A stretch of DNA of 64,000 nucleotides. Source: CAWGMT01 sp963823675. GTDB lineage: Bacteria > Planctomycetota > Planctomycetia > Isosphaerales > Isosphaeraceae. Below, piece after piece: positions 9,882 to 18,283 of the stretch. Made by a program: the position numbers and the translations under genes. The notes beneath the pieces were generated by a model. It ran no database searches and was not told the DNA's origin. It saw only the letters and a list, made by a program, of their open reading frames with translations. The stretch's first letter is position 1, and every line of letters starts with the position of its first letter. The stretch lies in contig CAWGMT010000004.1 of assembly GCA_963823675.1 (NCBI GenBank), positions 434,001 through 498,000 on the forward strand. Reading direction: 5' to 3'.

Positions 9882-11753
9882 GTGACACCGCAAGTCAACC
9901 GGCGTGAGCTTCTCGGCCTGTGTAGCGCGGCCGGCGCCGCTGCGGGGCTATCACTTTATGGGCCGGAATCGCAGGCGCAACGGGTCGAGCTGGGCCGGTA
10001 CACGAGCCGGCCCGGCGTGACTGGCAAGATGACGGGGGCACAAGCGCTCGCCGCGTCGCTGCGGTGTGAAGGGGTTCCGTGCGTCTTCGGCATCCCGGGC
10101 GCCCAGAACAACGAGTTCTGGGACGCAATGAAGGCCCATTTCGTCCCCTATCTGCTTGTAGCCAACGAGTTTTCAGCGAGCATCATGGCCGACGCCTCGG
10201 CGCGGGCCACCGGCTGCGTAGGCGTCTTCAGCGTCGTTCCCGGGCCTGGATTGACCAATGCCCTCACCGGGATCGGCGAGGCTCTTCATGACAGTGTGCC
10301 GATCGTCGGCATCATCACCGATATCGACCGCTCGCCGCACGCGCACGTGGGCCAGGTGCACGGACTTTGCAATGCCGATATCGTCCGCCCGGTCGTGAAG
10401 ATGGTTTACGAGGTGCAAAATCAGGCTGCGATCCCGGACATCGTCTTCGAGGCATTCCGGTGCGCCCGAGCCGGCGAGCCGGGACCGGTCGCCGTCGTGA
10501 TTCCCTACACCCTCTTGTCCCGGGTAGCCGATTACGACAAGCAGGTGCCGCCACCGTTACCGGTTCCGTTCGACGAACAGGCTTACTGCAACGCACGTTC
10601 GCACCTGATGGACCGCCGATTCCGGGTCGGCATCTATGCCGGCATGGGCTGCGCCGACGCCAGCCCCTCGCTCACCGCTGTCGCCGAGCTGCTCCAGGCG
10701 CCGGTGGCCACGTCGGTCAGCGGCAAGGGCGCCATCCCGGACGGTCATCCCCTGGCGGTCGGGTGGGGTTACGGCAGGCAAGGCACTCGGACCGCGGAAG
10801 AAGCGTTCAAGGATGTCGACCTCGTACTGGCGATTGGAGTGCGCTATAGCGAAGTCTCGACCGCGGGCCTCGCCGTTCCCAAGCACGATCCGCTGATCCA
10901 CGTCGATATCAACCCACAGAATCTCGGTCGTAACCTGCCGGCCTGTGTCACGGTCTGCTCCGATGCGCGGGTCTTTCTCGACCGGCTCCTCTACGACGGC
11001 GACGCCGTCCGGCGGCCGCCGTCTCCAGCGCTCTGGCACCGGATCAAGAAGTGGCGGCAAGCCGACCACCGCGAGGCCGCGACGGTGCAGATCGCACCCT
11101 GCGTCGATCCGATGTACTTCCTCAGCCAGCTCAGGGTGGCGATGGGCCCCGACGAGCTGTTCTTCATCGACGTGACCGCCTCGACCCACTGGGCCTCCGA
11201 GACGATCGACGTTCCCGGCCCGCGCCGCTACTTTACGCCGGCCGACAATCAGAGCATGGGCTGGGCCATCCCCGCGGCCATCGGCGCCCAGCGCGTCCGT
11301 CCCGACCGCCAGGTGGCTTGCGTCACGGGCGACGGCTGCTTCCTCATGTCGGCCATCGAGATGTCAACGGCCGCCCGTGCCTGCCTCCCCGTCAAGTTCT
11401 TCGTCTTCGACGACGGCGCCTACCACTACATGCAGATGCTCCAGGAGCCGGTCTACCGCCGGACCACCGCCACCGAGATCGCGCGCATTGATTATGGTGC
11501 ATTCGCCCAGAGCGTCGGCATCGCCTTCAATCATGTCGCCGACAACGCCGATGTCCTCCCGGGAATCACCCGCGCCCTGGCGTATCCCGGCCCGATCCTC
11601 ACGCGCGTCGTCGTCAGCTACGAGGGACGCGAACTCCGATGGCTCAGCGCCATTCGCCGTCAATACATCCGAAACATGGCCAATCGCGAGCGAATCCGAC
11701 TCGCCGCGCGCATCGGCGTGCGCACCCTCGATCACGCGGATGATAACGATTGA
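9882..11753 (+). CDS. Thiamine diphosphate enzyme of the acetolactate synthase family with apparent Tat leader
   Basis: A TPP-dependent enzyme of about 623 residues. I place the start at GTG 9882, behind GGAAGGGAG; an ATG at 9834 is an alternative. Either way the N-terminus carries NRRELLG followed by a hydrophobic Ala/Gly stretch, the pattern of a twin-arginine export signal. The core is typical: a Pyr domain with the activating Glu in VANEFSASIMADASARATG and GPGLTNALTGIGEA, a central domain, and a PP domain with GWAIPAAIGA and GDGCFLMSAIEM followed by DDGAYHY. The usual Asn of the GDG-N motif is replaced in this last block. Substrate is unknown; acetolactate, benzoylformate or sulfopyruvate-type chemistry are all possible. 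An exported TPP enzyme would be unusual. Confidence 0.85.
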   Translation: MTPQVNRRELLGLCSAAGAAAGLSLYGPESQAQRVELGRYTSRPGVTGKMTGAQALAASLRCEGVPCVFGIPGAQNNEFWDAMKAHFVPYLLVANEFSASIMADASARATGCVGVFSVVPGPGLTNALTGIGEALHDSVPIVGIITDIDRSPHAHVGQVHGLCNADIVRPVVKMVYEVQNQAAIPDIVFEAFRCARAGEPGPVAVVIPYTLLSRVADYDKQVPPPLPVPFDEQAYCNARSHLMDRRFRVGIYAGMGCADASPSLTAVAELLQAPVATSVSGKGAIPDGHPLAVGWGYGRQGTRTAEEAFKDVDLVLAIGVRYSEVSTAGLAVPKHDPLIHVDINPQNLGRNLPACVTVCSDARVFLDRLLYDGDAVRRPPSPALWHRIKKWRQADHREAATVQIAPCVDPMYFLSQLRVAMGPDELFFIDVTASTHWASETIDVPGPRRYFTPADNQSMGWAIPAAIGAQRVRPDRQVACVTGDGCFLMSAIEMSTAARACLPVKFFVFDDGAYHYMQMLQEPVYRRTTATEIARIDYGAFAQSVGIAFNHVADNADVLPGITRALAYPGPILTRVVVSYEGRELRWLSAIRRQYIRNMANRERIRLAARIGVRTLDHADDND

Positions 11754-11919
11754 TGAGAAGTCTGAGGATTCTGGGCAAGAAGGGAAGCTGCGGATCTGGT
11801 GCGGTTGACCTTCCGCGAAGTGGGTGATCTCCGTATTATGCCTCGCCGACCGGACGGGGCGGGGATGGATCTCCGTTCGAATGGGTTCGGCGGTCAGGCC
11901 AGGATAGGGCTCTAAAGGG

Positions 11920-12783
11920 ATGGAACTTCGGACCGAGTCCAGGTTTCCGCACGCGGAGTTTTTCCCGCCGCCACCAGAACCCGGCGGGCCCAACCTGTGG
12001 CTGGCCCGACTGGCCGGCGACCGGCGCGAGCTCTTGCGCTTCTGGCCGGTCGTGCAGAACATGGTCGTGCAGGAGCTGAGGGTTCGCTATCAGCGTTCGA
12101 TCCTGGGTTTTTTCTGGACGCTGCTCAATCCCCTCTTGATGATGCTGACCTTGTCGGTCGTTTTTTCCTACATGGCCACGAGGGTGAAGAATTATCCGCT
12201 GTTTCTCTTGGCCGGCATGGTGCCCTGGACTTTTCTCTCCACCAGCTTGAGCGAGAGCGCCTTCTGCATCATCGTCAACGAAAGCCTGATCAAGAAGATC
12301 TATCTTCCCAAGTTGATCTTTCCCCTGGTGCGAGTCTTGATCGGCCTGGCGACTTTTGTGCTTTCGCTCTCGGCCTTGTTCTTTTTGCTCTGGCCGCTGG
12401 GCGCGCGGCTGTCGCTGTCGATGGTGCTCTTGCCGGTGGCGATTGGTCTTCTCGCGGTGTTCGTGCTGGGTCTCAGCTTGATCGTTGCCACGGCGAACAC
12501 ATTTTTTCGCGACTGCGGCCACCTGGTCTCGGTCTTCTTGCAGGCGTGGTATTTCCTCACTCCGATTCTCTTCCCGCCCGACCAGTTCCTGGGGATTCCG
12601 CAGTGGCGGTTTCGACTCAATCCGGCGTTCTATTTCATCGAGCTCTTTCACGACATCCTGGTCGCGGGGCGGTGGCCGCAGTCGGGAATGCTGGCGGCTG
12701 CCTCGGCGATCGCGGCGATCAGCCTGGTGATTGGTTATGCCATATTCAAATCGCAAGAAGACAAGATGGTTTTCCGACTCTGA
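11920..12783 (+). CDS. ABC-2 type polysaccharide export permease (Wzm-like)
   Basis: A 287-residue integral membrane protein with about six transmembrane helices and the ABC-2 permease layout. It has a cytoplasmic N-terminus with ELRVRYQRSILGFFW, first helices around residues 65-115, the ESLIKKIYLPK coupling segment, and last helices near the C-terminus after RLNPAFYFIELFHDILV. It pairs with the ATPase gene, which starts inside its 3' end. Together they should export a lipid-linked or free polysaccharide or lipid across the cytoplasmic membrane. No glycosyltransferase lies beside them, so the cargo cannot be inferred. Confidence 0.92.
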   Translation: MELRTESRFPHAEFFPPPPEPGGPNLWLARLAGDRRELLRFWPVVQNMVVQELRVRYQRSILGFFWTLLNPLLMMLTLSVVFSYMATRVKNYPLFLLAGMVPWTFLSTSLSESAFCIIVNESLIKKIYLPKLIFPLVRVLIGLATFVLSLSALFFLLWPLGARLSLSMVLLPVAIGLLAVFVLGLSLIVATANTFFRDCGHLVSVFLQAWYFLTPILFPPDQFLGIPQWRFRLNPAFYFIELFHDILVAGRWPQSGMLAAASAIAAISLVIGYAIFKSQEDKMVFRL

Positions 12784-13576
12784 GCGGCCGGCGGCGGCGG
12801 GCAAGTCGTCGGCACAGGGCCCGCTGATCGAGCTAGCAGGCGTCTCCTTGCGGTTCGTCAGCTACGCCGACAAGCAATACTCGCTCAAGCGGGCCGTCCT
12901 TGACCTGGTGCTGCGCCGCGATGCGCCGGTTCCCAACTCCGAGTTCTGGGCGCTCCGCCAGATCAATCTCGAGATCGGTCATGGCGAGCGGGTCGGCATC
13001 GTGGGAGGCAATGGCGCGGGCAAGAGCACTCTCCTGCGTCTCTTGGCCCGTATCTATCCTCCCACGGCGGGACAGGTCATGATCCGCGGTGAGGTGGCCC
13101 CGCTGATCGAGATGGGCGCGGGCTTCAACCTCGAGCTGTCGGGGCTCGACAACATCCTGCTGAATGGCGCCATGCTGGGAATCAATCGCCGCCAGATGCT
13201 CGAGAAGGTCGATCGGATTCACGAATTCACCGGCCTGCGCGAATTTGCCGAGATGCCGCTCAAGTATTATTCGAGCGGAATGTACATGCGGCTGGCTTTC
13301 GCCGTGGCCACCGAGGTTGAGCCCGACATCCTGCTCGTCGACGAGTCGCTGGGCGTGGGCGATGCCTCGTTCGTCGATAAAGCCAAGGCGCGCATCCGCG
13401 ACCTGCTCGACCGGTCCCACGCGGTCATCCTCGTCTCGCACGACATGCAGTCGCTGCGCCAACTCTGCACGCGCGGCCTCTGGATTCAACAAGGCCAGCT
13501 CGTCGCCGACGGCCCGATCAACGAAGTCATCGCTCGTTACCGCGAATCGATCGCCACGGCAAGATCGGCGTCCTGA
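12737..13576 (+). CDS. ABC exporter ATP-binding protein (Wzt/TagH-like), no C-terminal sugar domain
   Basis: An ATPase of about 279 residues. The start at ATG 12737 overlaps the permease gene by 47 bases, and a TTG at 12731 is also open. Walker A GGNGAGKST lies near residue 91. The family block GLDNILLNGAMLG follows, then the signature YSSGMYMRLAFA, Walker B ILLVDESLGVGD and the switch His in LVSHD. The protein stops soon after the nucleotide-binding domain. It therefore lacks the C-terminal carbohydrate-binding domain of O9a-type Wzt and resembles the short forms, which export without chain-end recognition. Confidence 0.92.
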   Translation: MPYSNRKKTRWFSDSERPAAAGKSSAQGPLIELAGVSLRFVSYADKQYSLKRAVLDLVLRRDAPVPNSEFWALRQINLEIGHGERVGIVGGNGAGKSTLLRLLARIYPPTAGQVMIRGEVAPLIEMGAGFNLELSGLDNILLNGAMLGINRRQMLEKVDRIHEFTGLREFAEMPLKYYSSGMYMRLAFAVATEVEPDILLVDESLGVGDASFVDKAKARIRDLLDRSHAVILVSHDMQSLRQLCTRGLWIQQGQLVADGPINEVIARYRESIATARSAS

Positions 13577-13749
13577 TGGGACTGCGGAATCTGTGTCTCC
13601 GGCCTCGGGATCTCTCCAGCACGCCTTCGAGCTCTTGAATCCGCGCAAATTGTTGCCGACCTATCGGTCGGGCGGCTACGATTTGAAGTCGACGGCGAGA
13701 TCATGGTCGGGGCTCGGCCCAGGAGAATCGCCGGGAGAGAAGGTACCAA

Positions 13750-14964
13750 GTGGAGCCTCCGTCCAGCTCGACGAGCGTCACCGCCGGGTCGGCGCGCCGT
13801 TCGGCCTTGAACTTCGTGGTGCTCCTCGGGATCGTCAGCCTGTTCGCGGACATGACCTACGAGGGAGCACGGAGCATCACCGGCCCCTACCTCGGCATTC
13901 TGGGCGCGAGCGGATTGGTCGTGGGCCTGGTGGCCGGGCTGGGCGAGCTCGTTGGCTATGCCCTGCGCCTGGCGTCCGGTTACCTGGTCGATCGCACAGC
14001 GCGATACTGGGCGGTCACTCTGGCCGGCTACGCGCTGAACTTGCTCGCCGTCCCGCTCCTGGCACTCACGGGCCGGTGGGAGCTGGCTGGAGCGCTGATG
14101 ATTGCCGAGCGCGTGGGCAAGGCGATCCGCACGCCCGCCCGCGACGCCATGCTGTCGCATGCCACGGCCGAGATCGGCCATGGCTGGGGCTTCGGGCTGC
14201 ACGAGGCGATGGATCAGGCGGGCGCCGTGCTCGGTCCGCTCCTGGTCGCCGCCATTCTCGCGGCCGGTCAGGGCTACCCGACGGGCTTCGGCATCCTGCT
14301 CGTGCCGGCCCTGCTGGCGCTTGGCGTGTTGATCGCCGCGCGGCGAGCCTATCCCCGGCCGGCCGATCTGGAACCCGTCGGGGCCCAGTGGCCGCGCGAT
14401 GGCCGCAAGTTTCCCCGCGTCTACTGGGTTTACCTGGCGGCGGCCGCCGCGATCGCCGCCGGTTATGCCGACTTCCCCTTGATCGCCTACCATCTCGGCA
14501 TGCACGGCGTTGTTCCCTCCGGCTGGATCCCCGTCATCTACGCGATTGCCATGGGGGTCGATGCCCTGGCCGCGATCATCTTCGGGCGCCTTTTTGATCG
14601 ATTCGGGCTTGCCGTGCTGATCGCGTCGACGCTGATTTCCGCGCCCTTTGCCCCGCTGGTCTTTCAGGGCAACGTGGCTGGTGCCGTGGTGGGCATGGCC
14701 CTCTGGGGCGCGGGCATGGGTGCGCAGGAATCGATCTTGAGGGCCTCGATCGCGACGATGGTCCCGCCAGCGCGTCGCGGCACGGCCTATGGCCTGTTCA
14801 ACGCCGGCTATGGGCTGGCCTGGTTTCTCGGCAGTGCACTCATGGGTTATCTTTACGACACGTCGCGGGTCGCTCTGGTCGGGTTCTCGGTCGTGGCGCA
14901 GGTCGCGGCAATTCCCTTGCTCTTGGCGGTCGGCCGCCGCGCCGGGAGGGCAACCGGGAGATGA
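13750..14964 (+). CDS. MFS transporter
   Basis: An intact 404-residue permease with about 12 hydrophobic helices. The start at GTG 13750 is the first that includes the complete first helix. The loop after helix 2 carries YLVDRTARYW, matching the MFS GxLaDRxGr motif, and the helix 4-5 region has ERVGKAIRTPARDAM. The second half repeats the pattern with GRLFDRFG. IRTPARDAM is typical of a planctomycete/actinobacterial MFS group of unknown substrate. It is separated from the ABC exporter by 173 bases on the same strand. Confidence 0.88.
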   Translation: MEPPSSSTSVTAGSARRSALNFVVLLGIVSLFADMTYEGARSITGPYLGILGASGLVVGLVAGLGELVGYALRLASGYLVDRTARYWAVTLAGYALNLLAVPLLALTGRWELAGALMIAERVGKAIRTPARDAMLSHATAEIGHGWGFGLHEAMDQAGAVLGPLLVAAILAAGQGYPTGFGILLVPALLALGVLIAARRAYPRPADLEPVGAQWPRDGRKFPRVYWVYLAAAAAIAAGYADFPLIAYHLGMHGVVPSGWIPVIYAIAMGVDALAAIIFGRLFDRFGLAVLIASTLISAPFAPLVFQGNVAGAVVGMALWGAGMGAQESILRASIATMVPPARRGTAYGLFNAGYGLAWFLGSALMGYLYDTSRVALVGFSVVAQVAAIPLLLAVGRRAGRATGR

Positions 14965-15003
14965 CTGGCAGCGTTCACGCTTTGACAGACCAATCCTGAG
15001 CTG

Positions 15004-16804
15004 GTGCGAGGGCGAATCGTGAGGGCGAAATCCGAGGACACGGAACAGGGCGAGGTCGAAACCAAGGCGCGGGAGCCCGGCGCGCGGCTGTTCGTCTGGG
15101 GCGTCTGTGGTTTGCTCTCGCTCGCCGCGGCCGCCTTCGTCGCGCGGTTTGGAACCGACGTGCCGGTCTGGGACGACTACGACTTCATGCCGGCTGCGGT
15201 CGGCGAACAGCCCGTCACGCTCGGCTGGCTCTGGGAGCAATGCAACGAGCACCGAATTCCACTTCCGAAGTTGATCTTTGTCTTGGCGTGCCGCGCCGCG
15301 GGCAACGATGTTCGGGCGGGTATGGCCGCCAGTGTGGCGGTCCTGTCGGCACTCGCCGCGGGACTGGTCGTCCTTGCCGGTCGGCTGCCCGGTGGCGCCC
15401 GGCCGTCCGACGCGGTTTTTTGCCTCTTGCTCTTGAACCTCGGCCAGGCTTCGAACCTGCTCTGGAGCATCCAGTTCATCCACGTGCTGTTCGACCGGCA
15501 TCGGGACCGCGGTCTTGATCCTGATCGCCTGGCGCGGCCGATGGCCGGGACCGGCGGCGGCCGCGGTGGCCGGCGTCGCGCTGGGGTTGCTGCCGCTCTG
15601 CGGCGGGACCGGTCTCTTGTATGTTCCCGCGCTCGGGTCCTGGCTCCTCGCGGTCTCGTGGGTCGAGGCCCGATCGAAACGCAAGGGCGCGGGTCGGCGG
15701 GCCGCCCTGATCGTGTTTCTGGCACTCCCGGGTCTCAGTCTCTCCGCACTCTATTTCCACGGCTTTAGCCAGGGCGGTCACCCCGCCGCGCCCGGAGGCG
15801 TTGTTGACGGCGCTCGTACCGCGTTGCAATTCCTGACAGGAGGAATCGGCCAGCCGGCGGCCCTGGTCTGGCCCTGGTCGGGCGCGGCAATGCTGGCCTT
15901 GGTCGCGCTGGCGCTGGGCACCCTGGGGCGCACGTGGGTACTTCGACCGCACGAGCGGGGCCGCGTCTTCGGCCTGCTCGCGTTCCTGGCGGCGCTCTTG
16001 ACCATGGCCGCGGGCGTGGGCTGGGGTCGAGGGTGGGCCGGGCCGCTTGCCGGGTTCCAGGATCGTTACGTCACCATGGCGGCCCCGCTCTGGTGCTGGC
16101 TCGTTATTGTCTTCCGGCTGCATGCCCCGCCGGCACCCGGCGGGCTGGTCGCAAACACCCTCTTCGCCGCGGCCTTCGTGTTGCTCTGGCCGAATACGGA
16201 AGCCGGTCTGAAGCGAGGCCGCGAAGGAGCCGAAACGGCCCGCGCAATGGAACGTGACATCCGCTCGGGTGCGCCGCCTTATCGAATCGTCGCCCGGTAC
16301 ACGCCGTTTCTCCATCCCAGCCAGGACGAGATCACCAGGCTGCTCCCGCTCTTGCGCCGGACCAGGGTCGGGCCGTTTCGGTTCCTCCGCGATGATCCGC
16401 CGTTCGTCGAGATACCCATGTCCGTCATGCCGGCGGCCCTCAGTCTCGCGCGATGGGATGCCGCCAGCTCGACCGTGCGCGTCACCGGCGTCGACCCGCA
16501 GCTCACCTATCGTCTCTCCTCGCCGCGCCGCGTGGCCGGCGTGCGCATCGCCTATTCTCATGCCAATGCGCAAGGGGCGCCCGCACGGTTTCAGTTCGCC
16601 TGGAGACGACCCGGCCAGCCAGCCTACGTCGACTCCCAGCGCTCTTCAAACTGGGCACTCCCCACGGGCAAGGATCGCCAAACCACCGTCTGGATCGACG
16701 ACACCGTGGCTGAATTCCGCATTCAACCCGACAATCAGCCCTGCGATTTCCAGATCGGCGAGATCATGTTGATATGCCCCGGCGAACCTGGCTTGCCTGA
16801 TTAG
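15004..16804 (+). CDS. Large multi-pass membrane protein with periplasmic C-terminal domain (one frameshift)
   Basis: About 600 residues once the frame change near 15500 is bridged. The first part has a helix (residues about 30-48) and then a non-cytoplasmic loop with VWDDYDFMP and NEHRIPLPKL. About ten hydrophobic segments follow, to roughly residue 390. The final 200 residues are soluble and rich in beta-strand patterns, with a discoidin- or lectin-like look. Acidic pairs in the first loop and this overall plan recall GT-C-type glycosyltransferases, but I cannot match a named family. It lies 39 bases after the MFS gene on the same strand. Treat the glycosyltransferase idea as inference. Confidence 0.68.
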
Positions 16805-16887
16805 GCCCTTCAGGGCCGCGGATCGACAACTTGTTGTCGATGTTGGGCGTGGGTCTCCCGACCGCCGGCTGCCCCGCAGAGGGCCAC

Positions 16888-16913
16888 TTTTTCCGGGCGA
16901 AGTCCCGGAAAAA
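16888..16913. terminator. Bidirectional intrinsic terminator in repeat copy A
   Basis: A perfect 10-bp stem TTTTTCCGGG / CCCGGAAAAA around the loop CGAAGT. The T run on one side and A run on the other let it work in either direction. It follows the membrane-protein gene ending at 16804. Confidence 0.7.
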
Positions 16914-17034
16914 GCGTAGGCCCTTCAGGGCCGCGGATCGACAACTTGTTGTCGATGTTGGGCGTGGGTTTCCTGACCCCGCCCGCTGTCGGACCGAGGG
17001 TCTCCCGACTGCCGGCTGCCCCGGAAGGGGCCAC

Positions 17035-17060
17035 TTTTTCCGGGCGAAGTCCCGGAAAAA
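17035..17060. terminator. Bidirectional intrinsic terminator in repeat copy B
   Basis: The same 10-bp stem and loop as at 16888, followed by three further A residues. It duplicates the first terminator. Confidence 0.65.
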
Positions 17061-17090
17061 AAAGCGTGGGTTCTTCCTCGCGAACATCTC

Positions 17091-17277
17091 CGCAAGATGC
17101 GCGCATCTTGCGATCGCCGGACAGAGCCGGCTCCTACAAAAGTCCGTGCTGCTGCGCCGTTGTAGGAGGGGGCTCTGTCCCCCGATCTGTTGGTTGCGGC
17201 TATGCCGCGTTGGGCGGTGGCCGGAAATTAGTGTCGCCTTTCGCTCCGCGAAAGGACAATCTTTCGCGGAGCGAAAG
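17091..17277. repeat. Cluster of three more inverted repeats
   Basis: 17091-17112 is a perfect 22-base palindrome centred on GCGC. 17119-17139 and 17160-17180 form an almost perfect 21-bp stem (GGACAGAGCC...GGCTCCTACAA side). 17238-17254 and 17261-17277 form a perfect 17-bp stem built on CTTTCGC/GCGAAAG. A diverged relative of the last element lies at 38457-38516. These look like dispersed REP-type repeats rather than gene regulation. Confidence 0.75.
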
Positions 17278-17299
17278 ATGACTCTCCGGGGAGTAATTC

Positions 17300-17629
17300 T
17301 CAGCCAGTTCTTGAGCCGATGCTCTGTTCGTTGGCTCGCGTGACTATCGGAAAAAGGTCCTCGACCTTGCAGCGAAAGCCCGGGATGACGTCCTCGCCGG
17401 ACAGTTCGTTTCCAGCCCACAGCCAGCTCTCGGAACGGTCAGCGCGGAAAACCTGAACCGCGCGCGCCGCGGGACGGCCGATCCGAACCAGGCGTACACC
17501 TGCGCGCACGTAGTCCTCAACCTTCTCGTCGATGCCGGGAGGCTCATTACGTCCCGATCCCATGTTGCGTTTCAGCGCCACTCCCCTCATGATCGAGATC
17601 GCTGCCGCAGTGGAAAGGAAAGGGAGCAT
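17300..17629 (-). pseudogene. C-terminal remnant of a Uma2 family (DUF820) nuclease-fold protein
   Basis: A 109-residue reading frame whose first 30 residues look random. The rest matches the end of Uma2 proteins: EKVEDYVRAGVRLV, then VQVFRAD, ELSGEDVIPGF and a final CKVEDLF. The N-terminal two thirds of the PD-(D/E)XK-like fold are absent. Uma2 genes are extremely common in planctomycetes and cyanobacteria and are often scattered as fragments. It lies head to head with the SGNH hydrolase gene. Confidence 0.75.
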
Positions 17630-17634
17630 ACTCC

Positions 17635-18273
17635 ATGAGCCAGCACCTCGTTCTGCTCGGTGATTCGATCCTTGATAACGCCGCCTACGTGCCGGGCCGC
17701 CGTCCAGCGGTCATCGACCACGTGCGAGATCGTCTGCCCGAGGGTTGGCTGGCGACCAAGCTCGCGGTTGACGGCAGCATCATCAACGACGTGCACCGCC
17801 AGCTTGATGCGCTGCCTGACGATGCCACCCAGCTCGTCATAGGCGCCGGCGGCAACGACCTCCTCGCCATGGTTGGAACCCTGCCAAAAACCGTGCAGAC
17901 CGTGGGCGAAGGGTTGCGGATACTGGCCGATGTTCGCGATCGCTTCGAATTGGATTACCGCCGCCTGCTGGGATCAATTCGCGATCGCGGGCTCCCGGCC
18001 GGCGTCTGCACGGTTTACAACCCATCCGTGCCCGACCCGGTAACGCTGCGGGAAGTCGTCGCGGCTCTCGCGCTTTTCAACGACAGCATCATCGGCATCG
18101 CCCGCGAATTCCAGTTTCCCGTCCTCGACCTGAGAGTCGTCTGCACCGACGCCGCCGACTTCATGGCCCAGGTCGAGCCGTCCCAGAAGGGCGGTGCCAA
18201 GATCGCCGAGGCGATCTGTCGAAACTTTATCGGGCACGACTTTGGCAGAAGGCAATCGGTTCTTTTTCCGTGA
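17635..18273 (+). CDS. SGNH/GDSL-type hydrolase-like protein
   Basis: An intact 212-residue protein. GDSILD at residues 9-14 supplies the nucleophile Ser, and VIGAGGNDLLA near residue 70 is the GxND oxyanion block. The usual C-terminal DxxH motif is not evident. At its place the protein reads VEPSQKGGAKIAEAI, so the catalytic His may be missing or displaced. No signal peptide is seen. The start at ATG 17635 sits behind GGAAAGG. It ends 10 bases short of the RND pump gene on the opposite strand. Likely an esterase or acyl hydrolase of unknown substrate. Confidence 0.8.
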   Translation: MSQHLVLLGDSILDNAAYVPGRRPAVIDHVRDRLPEGWLATKLAVDGSIINDVHRQLDALPDDATQLVIGAGGNDLLAMVGTLPKTVQTVGEGLRILADVRDRFELDYRRLLGSIRDRGLPAGVCTVYNPSVPDPVTLREVVAALALFNDSIIGIAREFQFPVLDLRVVCTDAADFMAQVEPSQKGGAKIAEAICRNFIGHDFGRRQSVLFP

Positions 18274-18283
18274 CCGGTCCTCC

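Larger units (their letters stand above)
16803..17067. repeat. Two adjacent copies of a hairpin-rich intergenic repeat
   Basis: Copy A is 16803-16917 and copy B is 16918-17067. They are nearly identical, except that B has about 31 extra bases in the middle. Each holds a 7-bp stem TCGACAA...TTGTCGA and a terminator-like stem (listed separately). The pair lies between two converging genes. Confidence 0.85.

Noticed and set aside
11836..12804. 322-codon minus-strand frame
   Set aside because: Antisense to the Wzm-like permease, with Gln/Arg/His-rich artefact composition.
13537..15684. 715-codon open frame on the minus strand
   Set aside because: It is antisense to the ABC ATPase, MFS and membrane-protein genes and is low-complexity Arg/Gln/Asp-rich, a usual high-GC artefact.
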